DNA from: an uncultured Roseibium sp.
Lineage (GTDB): Bacteria > Pseudomonadota > Alphaproteobacteria > Rhizobiales > Stappiaceae
Direction of reading: 5' to 3'
Length of the DNA stretch: 64,000 nt
NCBI RefSeq assembly: GCF_963669205.1
Contig: NZ_OY769915.1
Coordinates: 6,156,501-6,220,500 of the forward strand
Below, in pieces: positions 8,371-18,314 of this stretch; within the stretch, counting starts at the first letter, position 1; the number at the start of each line of letters is the position of its first letter. A model generated the notes under the pieces. The model ran no database searches and was not told the origin of the DNA. It worked only from the letters and a program-made list of their open reading frames with translations. Position numbers and translations under genes: made by a program.

Positions 8371-11300
8371 ATGCCGGACAAACATGACGTCGAGAAACAA
8401 AAACTCATCGACGCAGTCCACACTGGTCTGAACCAGGAAAGTCCCGCCCTGGCGGAGTTTGCGGCCGCCTTCTACGACCGGGCAGCCGCCGAGGATCTGG
8501 TTGCCTACACTGCCGAAGAGCTGAACGGCTTTGCCCGGAGCGCCTGGCAGGATTTTCAGGACCATGAACTCGGCACCCATCGCGTCAGCATTACCAACCC
8601 CTCAACGCAGAACAAGAATCCCAAGATCGACAGCCTGACGATCATCGAGATCGTCAATGACAACATGCCGTTCCTGGTTGATTCGGTGATGGACGAGCTG
8701 CAGAACAGCAAACTCGACGTGCATCTTGTCCTCCACCCGATCTTCATTGTCGAACGCGACGAAAGCGGCAAACTGCTGTCTTCGGTCGCCCGGAAAAAGC
8801 CGCCCAAGCGTAAGGACCGCCAGGAAAGTTTCATTCATATTCACGTGACCCGGATCGATTCGGATGAAGCCCGCGACGCTTTGCTGACGCGGCTCGACGC
8901 CGTGCTGACCTCCGTCCGGTCGGTTGTCGACGACTTCAAGCCGATGCAGGAGCGCCTTGCCGAAGCGATCGACACGTTCAAGACCACGCAGATCCCCGGC
9001 AGCAGCGATGATCTCTGGGAAGCCATCCACTTCCTGGAGTGGATGGAAAAGAACAACTTCATTTTCCTCGGCATGCGGGAATACAAGTTCGAAGGCGGCG
9101 TCGACGAGGGCGAACTCTCCCCGTCCGAAGGCACCGGACTCGGTCTGCTGACGGATCCCGACGTCCGCGTTCTCAGGCGCGGCTCCGAATATGTCCAGAT
9201 CACTCCGGAAATCCGTGAATTCCTGAAAAACCCCGAGCCGCTGATCATTGCCAAGGCCAATGTGCGCAGCACCGTGCACCGGCGCGTGCACATGGACTAT
9301 GTCGGCGCCAAGATCTACGACGATGACGGCCGGCTGTCGGGGGAATTGCGCATTGTCGGCCTTTTTGCCTCGACGGCCTATACCGAGCCGACCAGCACCA
9401 TCCCCTTTCTGCGCCGCAAGGTTGCCAGTGTCCTCGCGCGCGCCGGTTACGGCTCTGAAAGCCACTCGGGGCGCGCGCTCCGGAATGTTCTTGAAGCCTT
9501 CCCGCGCGATGAACTGTTCCAGATCGAACGCGAGCGCCTCTTCGATTTCGCCATTGCCATCCTGCAACTCGATGAACGCCCGCGCATCCGTGTCCTGTCC
9601 CGTCCGGACAAGTTCGACCGCTACGTCTCCATCCTGGTGTTCGTCCCGCGCGACCGTTACTCGACCGAAGTCAGGATCAACATCGGAACCTATCTGGCGT
9701 CCATCTACGAAGGCCGGCTGTCCGCCTGGTATGTCACCTATCTGGAAGGCCCCCTGGCACGGGTCCACTACATTATCGGCCGCGACACGGGCGAAACGCC
9801 GAAACCGGAACAGGAAGAACTGGAAGCCGCCGTCGCCGACATGGTCCGCACCTGGTCGGACAACGTCAGGGACGCTCTGAACAAGGAATTTCCGCCGGTT
9901 CAGGCACGCCAGTTGGCCGAGCGTTATGCGCTGTCTTTCCACGGTGGCTACAAGGAGGTCTACAACGCCCAGTCCGCGCTTTCCGATATCGTCAAACTGG
10001 AAACGCTGAGCGAACTGGACGACACGACGATCACGTTCCACCGTCCGACCGGATCCAATGGCAACCGCCTGTCGCTGAAAGTGTACCACTGCGGGTCGCC
10101 GATTCCGCTTTCCGCCCGAGTGCCGCTTCTGGAAAACATGGGCTTCAAGGTTATCAACGAGCGAACCTACCGGGTCACACCGGCCGACACGCCGATGTCC
10201 TACCTGCATGAAATGACCCTCGAGAGTCACTCGGGGGAAGATTTCGGTCTGCCAGCGGAGCTCCAGACCAGGCTGGAAAGCATGTTCATGGCGATCTGGA
10301 TGGGCCGCGCGGAAAACGACGGTTACAACCGTCTCGTCCTGACCGCCGACCTCGCCTGGCGGGACGTTGCGGTTGTCCGGGCGCTGTCGAAATACCTGCG
10401 CCAGGCCGGCATCCCGTTTTCCGAAGACTACATGTGGCGCACGCTGAACAACTATCCGGCAATCACGGCGAAGCTGGTCGAGCTGTTCCATCTCCGCTTC
10501 AATCCGGACGTCACGCAAAAGGATCGCGAGCTCGGCTCCGATCGGCTTGCCGGCGAACTGAGCGAGGACCTGGAAGACGTTTCGAGCCTTGACGACGACC
10601 GTATCCTGCGGCGGTTCCAGAACGCCATCGGATCTGTCCTGCGGACCAATTTCTACCAGTTGGCCGCAGACGGCCAGCCCAAGCCGACATTCGCGTTCAA
10701 GATCGACAGCCGCCAGATCGACGATCTGCCGCAGCCCCGGCCCTTCCGCGAGATCTTTGTCTACAGCCCCCGCGTCGAGGGTGTTCACCTGCGCTTCGGC
10801 ATGGTCGCGCGCGGCGGCCTGCGCTGGTCCGACCGGCCGCAGGATTTCCGGACCGAGGTCCTGGGACTGGTCAAGGCCCAACAGGTCAAGAACGCGGTGA
10901 TCGTGCCCGTCGGCGCCAAGGGCGGTTTCGTACCCAAGCAGCTTCCGTCGATCGGTGACAGGGACGCCTGGTTCAAGGAAGGCACCGAAAGCTACAAGAT
11001 CTTCATCAACGCCCTTCTGGATGTCACGGACAATCTGGATGAAGACAAGATCCTGCCGCCTGAACGGGTACAGCGTTTCGACGTCGACGATCCCTACCTG
11101 GTTGTCGCCGCCGACAAGGGAACCGCGACTTTCTCCGATACCGCGAACGGCATTTCGGAAGGCCGCCATTTCTGGCTCGGTGACGCCTTCGCCTCGGGCG
11201 GCTCCGCCGGCTATGACCACAAGAAGATGGGCATCACCGCGCGCGGTGCCTGGGAGGCCGTCAAGCGCCACTTCCGCGAGATGAACCGGGACATCCAGAG

Positions 11301-13182
11301 CGAGCCTTTCACGGCAGCCGGCGTCGGCGACATGTCCGGCGACGTGTTCGGCAACGGCATGCTCCTGTCCAAGGCGACCAAACTGGTTGCCGCGTTTGAT
11401 CACCGGGACATTTTCATCGATCCGGACCCGGATCCGGCGAAGACCTGGGACGAACGCAAGCGCATGTTCGATCTCGGCCGGTCGTCCTGGAACGACTACG
11501 ACACCGATCTGATTTCCAAGGGTGGCGGCATCTTCTCCCGTCAGCTGAAGTCCATACCGTTGAGCCCGGAGATCCAGGCGCTGCTCGGCCTCGAAAAAGC
11601 CGCGGCAACGCCCCAGGAAGTCATGACGGCAATCCTGAAGATGAATGTCGACCTGTTGTGGTTTGGCGGCATCGGCACCTATATCCGTGCAACAACGGAG
11701 ACCGATGCAGACGCCGGCGACAGGGCCAATGATCCGATCCGGATCACGGCGCCGGATGTCGGCGCGAAGGTTATCGGCGAAGGGGCAAACCTGGGCCTCA
11801 CCCAGCTGGCCCGCATCGAGTTCAACAAGCATGGCGGCCGGTGCAATTCCGACGCGATCGACAATTCCGCCGGGGTGAACTCCTCCGATATGGAGGTCAA
11901 CATCAAGATCGCCCTCGGAGCAGCAGTCAAGTCGGGGAAACTGAACGTCGAGTCGCGGAACACGCTGCTCGCCGACATGACGGACGAAGTCGCCGAACTG
12001 GTTCTGCGGAACAACTACCTGCAGACGCTTGCCATTTCCATGACGCAGCTGCGTGGCCTTGAGGACTTCGGCTTCCAGGTCCGCATGATGCGCCAGCTCG
12101 AACAGGCGGACCTGCTCGACCGTGTCGTCGAACAGCTCCCCGACGAGGCCACCTTGCGCGAAATGCGAAAGGCCGGACAGCTCCTCACCCGGGCCGAACT
12201 GGGCGTGCTTCTGGCCTATGCCAAGATCACACTCTACGACGCGCTTCTGGACAGCTCCGTGCCGGATGACGCCTATCTCGCGCGGGAACTGTTCCGCTAT
12301 TTCCCCGAGCAGATGGCAACCGCCTACGAGGACGAGATCAACGGTCATCGCCTGCGCCGCGAGATCATTGCGACCATGCTGGCCAACTCCATGATCAACC
12401 GGGGCGGCGCAACCTTCCTGACCCGGCTGATGGATCAGACGGGCGCGACACCGACGGAAATCGCCCAGGGATTTGTCGCAGTCCGCAACAGTTTCGATCT
12501 CACCGACCTCAATACGGAAATCGACGCGCTCGATACGAAGATCGACGGCGGCCTGCAGCTCGATCTCTACACCGAGGTTCAATCGCTGCTTCTGGAACGC
12601 GTGGTCTGGTTCAAGCGCAATGTCCATTTCGACAAGGGCCTGTCGGCGGTCGTCGACCGGTTCAGAAACGGTATTGCCGACCTGCGCGAGCGCCTGGAAA
12701 GCCTTCTGCCGGAAGAACCGGCAGAGCTTCTCAACGCCCGCGCTGCCGAATACGAGGAGAAGGGCGTTCCCGCATCACTCGCCCGGCGCATTGCCTGGCT
12801 GATCGCGGAACAGGCGATCCCCGACATCGTCATCGTGTCGGAAGAAACCGGCGCTGATCTCGAAACAGCGGCAGAGGCCTATTACCAGGTGGCGCATCAC
12901 TTCAAGATCGGCAACATGCACGAACTGGCGAGCGGGCTGGAAGTCCGTGACTATTATGACGGTCTTGCGCTCGACCGGGCACGTGCGATCCTGTTCTCCG
13001 CCCATCGCGACCTTGCAAGCGCCGCCATCAGGGCCGGCAGTTTCGCCAACTGGCTGACCGAGCATGCCGCTGAAGCGGAAAGCAGGCACGGCGCGGTCAA
13101 CGAGATCCTGGACGGCGGCTTGAGCGTGTCCAAGTTCACGGTCGCGGCGGGCCTGCTGGCTGAAATCTGCGGTTCTGCATAA
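8371..13182 (+). CDS. NAD-specific glutamate dehydrogenase, 180-kDa class
   Basis: 1603 residues, as expected of the large GDH180 class found in proteobacteria and actinomycetes (Pfam Bac_GDH). It deaminates L-glutamate to 2-oxoglutarate with NAD, usually in catabolism. A long N-terminal region with ACT-like regulatory segments (about 1-600) precedes the dehydrogenase core, which shows 'RGGLRWSDRPQDFRTEVLGLVKAQ', 'VGAKGGFV', and 'GIGTYIRA...VIGEGANLGLTQLARIE'. AGGGGG at 8359-8364 precedes the ATG at 8371. It is monocistronic: an intrinsic terminator follows at 13214. Divergent neighbour: the AhpD-like gene. Confidence 0.97.
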   Translation: MPDKHDVEKQKLIDAVHTGLNQESPALAEFAAAFYDRAAAEDLVAYTAEELNGFARSAWQDFQDHELGTHRVSITNPSTQNKNPKIDSLTIIEIVNDNMPFLVDSVMDELQNSKLDVHLVLHPIFIVERDESGKLLSSVARKKPPKRKDRQESFIHIHVTRIDSDEARDALLTRLDAVLTSVRSVVDDFKPMQERLAEAIDTFKTTQIPGSSDDLWEAIHFLEWMEKNNFIFLGMREYKFEGGVDEGELSPSEGTGLGLLTDPDVRVLRRGSEYVQITPEIREFLKNPEPLIIAKANVRSTVHRRVHMDYVGAKIYDDDGRLSGELRIVGLFASTAYTEPTSTIPFLRRKVASVLARAGYGSESHSGRALRNVLEAFPRDELFQIERERLFDFAIAILQLDERPRIRVLSRPDKFDRYVSILVFVPRDRYSTEVRINIGTYLASIYEGRLSAWYVTYLEGPLARVHYIIGRDTGETPKPEQEELEAAVADMVRTWSDNVRDALNKEFPPVQARQLAERYALSFHGGYKEVYNAQSALSDIVKLETLSELDDTTITFHRPTGSNGNRLSLKVYHCGSPIPLSARVPLLENMGFKVINERTYRVTPADTPMSYLHEMTLESHSGEDFGLPAELQTRLESMFMAIWMGRAENDGYNRLVLTADLAWRDVAVVRALSKYLRQAGIPFSEDYMWRTLNNYPAITAKLVELFHLRFNPDVTQKDRELGSDRLAGELSEDLEDVSSLDDDRILRRFQNAIGSVLRTNFYQLAADGQPKPTFAFKIDSRQIDDLPQPRPFREIFVYSPRVEGVHLRFGMVARGGLRWSDRPQDFRTEVLGLVKAQQVKNAVIVPVGAKGGFVPKQLPSIGDRDAWFKEGTESYKIFINALLDVTDNLDEDKILPPERVQRFDVDDPYLVVAADKGTATFSDTANGISEGRHFWLGDAFASGGSAGYDHKKMGITARGAWEAVKRHFREMNRDIQSEPFTAAGVGDMSGDVFGNGMLLSKATKLVAAFDHRDIFIDPDPDPAKTWDERKRMFDLGRSSWNDYDTDLISKGGGIFSRQLKSIPLSPEIQALLGLEKAAATPQEVMTAILKMNVDLLWFGGIGTYIRATTETDADAGDRANDPIRITAPDVGAKVIGEGANLGLTQLARIEFNKHGGRCNSDAIDNSAGVNSSDMEVNIKIALGAAVKSGKLNVESRNTLLADMTDEVAELVLRNNYLQTLAISMTQLRGLEDFGFQVRMMRQLEQADLLDRVVEQLPDEATLREMRKAGQLLTRAELGVLLAYAKITLYDALLDSSVPDDAYLARELFRYFPEQMATAYEDEINGHRLRREIIATMLANSMINRGGATFLTRLMDQTGATPTEIAQGFVAVRNSFDLTDLNTEIDALDTKIDGGLQLDLYTEVQSLLLERVVWFKRNVHFDKGLSAVVDRFRNGIADLRERLESLLPEEPAELLNARAAEYEEKGVPASLARRIAWLIAEQAIPDIVIVSEETGADLETAAEAYYQVAHHFKIGNMHELASGLEVRDYYDGLALDRARAILFSAHRDLASAAIRAGSFANWLTEHAAEAESRHGAVNEILDGGLSVSKFTVAAGLLAEICGSA

Positions 13183-13213
13183 CGGTCGGCAAAGTGACCT
13201 GATAAACTCGGGG

Positions 13214-13237
13214 CCGGCAGTCATTCTGCCGGTCTTT
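13214..13237 (+). terminator. intrinsic terminator after the glutamate dehydrogenase gene
   Basis: Perfect 7-bp stem CCGGCAG (13214-13220) / CTGCCGG (13226-13232) with loop TCATT, followed by TCTTT. It lies 32 bp after the stop codon. The T-tract is short, so leakage into the MFS gene is possible. Confidence 0.7.
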
Positions 13238-13263
13238 GCAATCGAAGAAGGACGTTGCGACAC

Positions 13264-14643
13264 GTGACGGATGTTTCCACTGACTTTCCGGACAACACGG
13301 ATCGCCGCGCCATCTGGTCCTGGGCGCTGTTCGACTGGGCGGCGCAACCGTTCTTCACCCTGATCACGACATTCGTCTTTTCCCCTTATTTCGCCTCCGT
13401 TCTGGCGGAAACGCCCGAGGAAGGCCAATCACTGTGGGGGTTTGCAACGGCAACGGCCGGTCTCGGCATCGCCCTGCTGGCGCCGATCCTGGGGTCGGTG
13501 GCAGACGCGACCGGCCAGCGCAAACTCTGGATCTTCCTGTTTTCCGTTCCCTTCGTGATCTGCTGCTGGATGTTCTGGTATGCCGCGCCGGGCGGAAGCA
13601 ACAGCATCACCATAGCGCTCGTCGCCTTCGCGATCGGCACGCTCTGCATCGAAGTGGCAACCGTCTTCAACAACGCGATGATGCCGTCGCTTGTCCCCCA
13701 TGAGAGGGTCGGCAGGCTGTCGAGCTTCGGCTGGGCAATGGGCTATGTCAGTGCGCTCATCACGCTTGCAATCGCCCTGTTGCTGTTTTCCGCAAATGCA
13801 GAAACCGGCAAGACGCTTGCGGGCATCAGTCCCGTTTTCGGTCTTGATCCGGCAACGCAGGAAGGCGACCGGGTCACCGGCCCCTTTTCCGCACTGTGGT
13901 ACATCGTTTTCGTTGTTCCCATGTTTCTCTTCGTGCCGGATGCGCCCGCAAGACGCAAGATGGCAACAGCCGTGCGCGAAGGCCTGTCGGAGCTCGCAGC
14001 CAGCCTCGCCCAGGCAAGGACGAACCGGAACATCTTCCAGTTCCTGATTGCCAACATGATTTTCAAGGACGGCCTGGTCGCTCTATTCGCCTTTGGCGGG
14101 ATCTATTCCGCCGGCCAGCTTGGCTGGGGATCGATTGAAATCGGCATCTTCGGCATCATTGTCATCATCACCGGGATCGCCGGTCTTGTGCTGGCCGGTC
14201 ATCTCGATGACAGGTTCGGCGCGAAACCCGTGATCCTCGTCGCTCTCGTCGTTCTGATGATCTGCGGACTGGGCATGATCTCAATCGACAAGACGACGGT
14301 CCTGTTTTTCATCAAGACCCAGGCAGCTCCGGAGGGCGCGCAATTCGCCTCCCTGCCGGAACAGATGTTCATCGGGCTCGGCGCGGTCATCGGAGCTGTG
14401 TCGGGCCCCCTCCAGGCCTCCTCGCGCAGCCTTCTGATACGCCTCGCACCGAGAAAGCACATGACGCAGTATTTCGGGCTGCTGGCGCTGTCCGGAAAGG
14501 TAACCAGTTTCCTGGCGCCGCTCGCCGTCGGCATCGTCACGGCCCTTTCGGGCAGTCAGGCCGGCGGCATGTCGGTAGTTCTTGTGTTCTTCGCGGTCGG
14601 CTTCGCCTTGATGCTCAGCGTCCAGGAAAAACGCACCGGATAA
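13264..14643 (+). CDS. MFS transporter, UMF1/Atg22-like family
   Basis: About 459 residues. The start is probably GTG 13264 (MTDVSTDF), since GAAGAAGGA ends 12 bp before it; the upstream TTG at 13255 is too close to that site. 'RAIWSWALFDWAAQPFFTLI' is the N-terminal hallmark of the UMF1 (Atg22-like) MFS group. About 12 hydrophobic spans are evident, and 'DDRFGAKPVILVALV' is the central cytoplasmic loop motif. It is an inner-membrane transporter of unknown substrate; in bacteria this family is common but poorly defined. It is convergent with purH, with only 53 bp between the stops. Confidence 0.85.
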   Translation: MTDVSTDFPDNTDRRAIWSWALFDWAAQPFFTLITTFVFSPYFASVLAETPEEGQSLWGFATATAGLGIALLAPILGSVADATGQRKLWIFLFSVPFVICCWMFWYAAPGGSNSITIALVAFAIGTLCIEVATVFNNAMMPSLVPHERVGRLSSFGWAMGYVSALITLAIALLLFSANAETGKTLAGISPVFGLDPATQEGDRVTGPFSALWYIVFVVPMFLFVPDAPARRKMATAVREGLSELAASLAQARTNRNIFQFLIANMIFKDGLVALFAFGGIYSAGQLGWGSIEIGIFGIIVIITGIAGLVLAGHLDDRFGAKPVILVALVVLMICGLGMISIDKTTVLFFIKTQAAPEGAQFASLPEQMFIGLGAVIGAVSGPLQASSRSLLIRLAPRKHMTQYFGLLALSGKVTSFLAPLAVGIVTALSGSQAGGMSVVLVFFAVGFALMLSVQEKRTG

Positions 14644-14696
14644 ATCTCCGGCGCGCAGCAATTTCCAGGTATCGCGGTACTTCAGAGTATCTTGGC

Positions 14697-16313
14697 TCAG
14701 TGCCGGAAATGACGCATCCCGGTCAGCACCATCGCAAGACCGGCCTCGTCGGCGGCCGCGATCACGTCGTCGTCGCGCATGGAACCGCCCGGCTGGATAA
14801 CGGCCGTCGCGCCCGCTTCGGCTGCGGACAATAGGCCGTCCGCGAACGGAAAGAAAGCGTCGGATGCAACCACGCAGCCCTTGGTCAATGGCTCGCTCAA
14901 CCCTGCGGCCTCCGTTGCGTCCAACGCCTTGCGCGCGGCGATGCGCGCCGAATCCACGCGGCTCATCTGGCCGGCGCCGACGCCCACGGTGGCGCCGTCG
15001 CGGGCATAGACGATCGCGTTCGACTTGACATGCTTGGCGACCCGGAAGGCGAATTTGAGGTCGGCAAGCTCCTGGTCGCTTGGAGCGCGCTTGGTGACGA
15101 CCTTGAGATCCAGGTCGTCGACAACGCCATTGTCGCGCGACTGCACCAGGAGACCGCCGGCAACCGACTTGACGAACAGGCCTTTCGCGCGCGCATCCGC
15201 GAGACCCCCGGTCACCAGAAGCCGCAGGTTCTTCTTGGCGGCAATGATCTCCCGCGCAGCCTCGTCGGCATCGGGCGCAATGATCACCTCGGTAAACACC
15301 TTGACGATCTCTTCCGCGGCTTGCGCGTCGAGTGTCTTGTTGAGCGCGACGATCCCGCCGAACGCGGACACGGGATCGCAGCGCAGCGCCTTTTCGTAAG
15401 CGTCCCTGAGGTTTGCCCCTTCCGCGACCCCGCACGGATTTGCATGCTTGATGATCGCAACTGCGCACACCCGTTCCGGATCGAACTCGCTGACAAGTTC
15501 GAACGCGGCGTCGGTATCGTTGATATTGTTGTAGGAAAGCGTCTTCCCCTGGATCTGCCGCGCGGTCGCAACGCCGGGCCGGTTTTCCCCGGTCTTGTAG
15601 AAGCCCGCTGTCTGGTGCGGGTTCTCACCGTAGCGCATGACCTCGGCAAGCGCCCCGCCGACCGCCCGATGCGCCGGTGTCGTCTCGCCGAGTTGGTCCG
15701 CCATCCAGTTGGAAACCGCCGCGTCATAGGCCGCCGTGCGCGCAAACGCCTTGAGCGCAAGCCGCTTGCGCAGGCCGATCGGCGCCTGCCCCTGATTGGC
15801 ATCCAGTTCCGCGATCACGTCGTCATAGTCGGACGGGTCGGTCACCACGGTGACATAGGCATGGTTCTTGGCAGCGGCACGGGTCATGGCCGGCCCGCCG
15901 ATATCTATGTTCTCGATCCCCGTTGCATAGTCCGCACCCGAGGCGACAACATCCTCAAACGGATAGAGATTGCCGCAGAAGAGATCGATCCCGACGATGC
16001 CGTGATCCGCCATCGCCGCCTGATGGTCGTCATCGTCCCGGATAGACAGAAGCCCGCCATGGACATTCGGATGCAGCGTCTTCACCCGCCCGTCCATGAT
16101 TTCGGGAAAGCCGGTCACCTCGGAAATGTCCATGACAGCCAGTCCTGCATCCGCAAGGGCCTTGTAGGACCCACCCGTCGAAACAAGCTCGACGCCACGT
16201 TCGCAAAGCGCGCGCGCAAAGTCGACAAGTCCGGTCTTGTCGAAAACGGACAGGAGGGCACGCGTGACGGGCACAAGCTCGGGAACAGGAACGGCTTTGG
16301 ACACAATAGCCAT
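14697..16313 (-). CDS. purH: bifunctional AICAR transformylase / IMP cyclohydrolase
   Basis: 538 residues, full length. The N-terminal MGS-like IMP-cyclohydrolase domain shows 'RALLSVFDKTGLVDFA' and 'ELVSTGGSYKAL' and 'HPNVHGGLL'. The AICAR formyltransferase domain follows, with 'ALIKHANPCGVA'-like sequence (here AIIKHANPCGVAEG) and the C-terminal 'SDAFFPFADGLLSAAEAG' motif. It catalyses the last two steps of IMP synthesis. GAGG precedes the ATG at 16313 by about 9 bp. It follows the heparinase-like gene on the same strand (97-bp gap), a neighbour pair seen widely in alphaproteobacteria. Confidence 0.98.
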   Translation of the reverse strand: MAIVSKAVPVPELVPVTRALLSVFDKTGLVDFARALCERGVELVSTGGSYKALADAGLAVMDISEVTGFPEIMDGRVKTLHPNVHGGLLSIRDDDDHQAAMADHGIVGIDLFCGNLYPFEDVVASGADYATGIENIDIGGPAMTRAAAKNHAYVTVVTDPSDYDDVIAELDANQGQAPIGLRKRLALKAFARTAAYDAAVSNWMADQLGETTPAHRAVGGALAEVMRYGENPHQTAGFYKTGENRPGVATARQIQGKTLSYNNINDTDAAFELVSEFDPERVCAVAIIKHANPCGVAEGANLRDAYEKALRCDPVSAFGGIVALNKTLDAQAAEEIVKVFTEVIIAPDADEAAREIIAAKKNLRLLVTGGLADARAKGLFVKSVAGGLLVQSRDNGVVDDLDLKVVTKRAPSDQELADLKFAFRVAKHVKSNAIVYARDGATVGVGAGQMSRVDSARIAARKALDATEAAGLSEPLTKGCVVASDAFFPFADGLLSAAEAGATAVIQPGGSMRDDDVIAAADEAGLAMVLTGMRHFRH

Positions 16314-16409
16314 GAATTTGCCTCGCAGAAGGGGACGATCGGGGGGTTCGACGACGCCCTAACATGTCTTCGGCAAAATCGGAAGGTCCGCAGGCGCAGC
16401 GAAGCGCGC

Positions 16410-18167
16410 TTATTCTTCCAGCGGCAACTCGTCCGGTTCGTCGAATTCGCTGGTGCCGCGGCGGCTCAGCTTGGCGGTCGCCGTTTTCCTGAATTGCCAG
16501 CCGACCGCCGGTTTTTCGAGCAGCGACCCCGTGACGACGATCTGGTCCGTCTTCCGGTGACCGTAGACGTCGGAAAGGTAGATGCTTTCTTCCAGCGACA
16601 ACTCGCTTCCGGGCGCTTCGAACTCCCACGCCTCGCCGTCCCGGCAGACCATGAGGACAGCCGAGCCGCCTCGCAGCAGGGAAGTCCTGAGACCGGGATA
16701 GAGATGAAACCGCAGCGCATAACGGTGCTCGGCGTCGATTGAACCAAGCGCTCTCACGGTGTCGATGCCGTCAAGGACGGTCCCGTCTCCCGAAAGCCGC
16801 AGGTCGCGCTCGTGGAAAACGTTGAAGTCCGATTCATAGCCGTCATGAGAGGCGGTGATGCGGCTTCCGGCCATGTCGTCTTCCCGCTCGATAGGGACAT
16901 AGGACGGACCGGAAAGGATCGGAGAGCCGAGCAGCTTGCCGAACGGCTTTTCAGAGAGGAACCGGCAGGATGATGTGTCCTCGATGGTCAGTGTCGAATG
17001 GGCGGCCGTGGACCGGCTGACCTTGCGCCAGAGCGGATTGGAACGCGGCGATACACCGCAATTCACCACGAGCCTGTTGTTGCTCGAGGAAAACTCGAAC
17101 GACAGGCATCCCGCATGCGCATCGCCGGAAACCGAAAGCGCGGGAACGGGTCCCGTATCGATCAGAACGACGGAACTGCCTCCGCTCAGCCTCTGATAGC
17201 CCGAGTGGGGAGCGTTCAGGGGAGGCGCTCCGCGTGCATCGTCATAGGCAAGGATCGTCGCCACAAGATCGCTTGGCGTGGACCCCATGCCATTGAAGTG
17301 GCCGAGCGCGCCATCACCGTGCCGGAAGAAGCGGAGCATCGGCATCATGCGATCCACGGACTGAAGCATCGCCGGCGGCATTTCCAGTCCTTGCGCGACG
17401 AAGGCCTGCCGAAGCGGCAGGAGATCCGCCAGAATGTCGATCAGGGCGCGCGGATTGCGCGAAACATGTCCGCCGTCTGGGAGGATCTGCCGAGTCAGTT
17501 CGTGATCGAGACGCCGGATGCTCTGGCGCGCAAACCGGCCCTGGCCTGCCATTGAGATACAGGCGGACGCGACGGCCATGGAAGCCCGTAGCCGGATCAC
17601 GCCGTCCTCGGTCTCGTTGATCGTCTGGCGCAGGTAGCGCACCTGTCTTGCAAGCGATTTGACGAACCGCCGGTAAAACTCGTGATCACCGTCCTGGAGA
17701 ATGAAGGGCGAATGGGCCAGCCAGGAGATGATCCGCTGGGTCACGACCGGCGCTTCCCAGCCGATCGGGTGCCTCCGGCCGCTGTATTTCATCCAGTCTT
17801 CGACCAGGACCCGCGCATTCTGCCGAGCGATCTGACTGTCGGCGGCCCTCAGATCCCGCAACCAGCCGAACCCGTGCAGCTCGCGTTGCCAGTCCTCGTG
17901 AACGGCATTCATCTCGAATGGGGAACGCCCCTGCGTTTCAACGAGATGCCCGGAAAACAGGAATCTGCCGCCGTAGATGTCGGCGGCGTTCGTCTCGTCG
18001 GCGGTCCGCAGATCCTGCGGCGCGATCAACAGGCGCGAGGGCACAGACGAAAACGGCTGCAGGCGGAAGAAGGGTCCGCCATGCATCCATTTCAGGGTAC
18101 GGTGCCAGATATGCAGGGCCACGAGCCGCCAGACGCGGCTTCTTTCGTTCAGGCTCGCTATACTCAC
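16410..18167 (-). CDS. heparinase II/III-like protein
   Basis: About 585 residues; the frame opens at TTG 18170, but the adjacent GTG 18167 fits the GGGGAT at 18173-18178 better. The C-terminal half (about 310-560) is the Heparinase II/III-like beta domain: 'SGDAHAGCLSFEFSSSNNRLVVNCG', 'AHSTLTIEDTSS' (the AHNTV-type motif) and 'DGYESDFNVFHERDLRLSGDG'. The N-terminal half is an alpha-helical toroid typical of polysaccharide lyases. No signal peptide is visible, so it may act in the cytoplasm. The substrate is unknown; the gene's position between rsmB and purH is conserved in related bacteria and says little about function. Confidence 0.88.
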   Translation of the reverse strand: MSIASLNERSRVWRLVALHIWHRTLKWMHGGPFFRLQPFSSVPSRLLIAPQDLRTADETNAADIYGGRFLFSGHLVETQGRSPFEMNAVHEDWQRELHGFGWLRDLRAADSQIARQNARVLVEDWMKYSGRRHPIGWEAPVVTQRIISWLAHSPFILQDGDHEFYRRFVKSLARQVRYLRQTINETEDGVIRLRASMAVASACISMAGQGRFARQSIRRLDHELTRQILPDGGHVSRNPRALIDILADLLPLRQAFVAQGLEMPPAMLQSVDRMMPMLRFFRHGDGALGHFNGMGSTPSDLVATILAYDDARGAPPLNAPHSGYQRLSGGSSVVLIDTGPVPALSVSGDAHAGCLSFEFSSSNNRLVVNCGVSPRSNPLWRKVSRSTAAHSTLTIEDTSSCRFLSEKPFGKLLGSPILSGPSYVPIEREDDMAGSRITASHDGYESDFNVFHERDLRLSGDGTVLDGIDTVRALGSIDAEHRYALRFHLYPGLRTSLLRGGSAVLMVCRDGEAWEFEAPGSELSLEESIYLSDVYGHRKTDQIVVTGSLLEKPAVGWQFRKTATAKLSRRGTSEFDEPDELPLEE

Positions 18168-18314
18168 CAAACCATCCCCGAGACTGATGGTTTACGCGCA
18201 ACTATCGTGAATTCTCCGGTTTACGAACCCTACAGGGCTCTTCAGTTCTGAAACAGGCAATTAAGGTTAGCATTTCATTTAGGGAAACAATGCAAGTGAA
18301 CGGTTTAAGCTACG

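Noticed and set aside
8602..12627. A 1341-codon open frame on the minus strand opposite the glutamate dehydrogenase gene
   Set aside because: Long antisense frames are common opposite high-GC genes because of third-position bias; its protein has no recognisable motifs, while the plus strand encodes a well-conserved enzyme.
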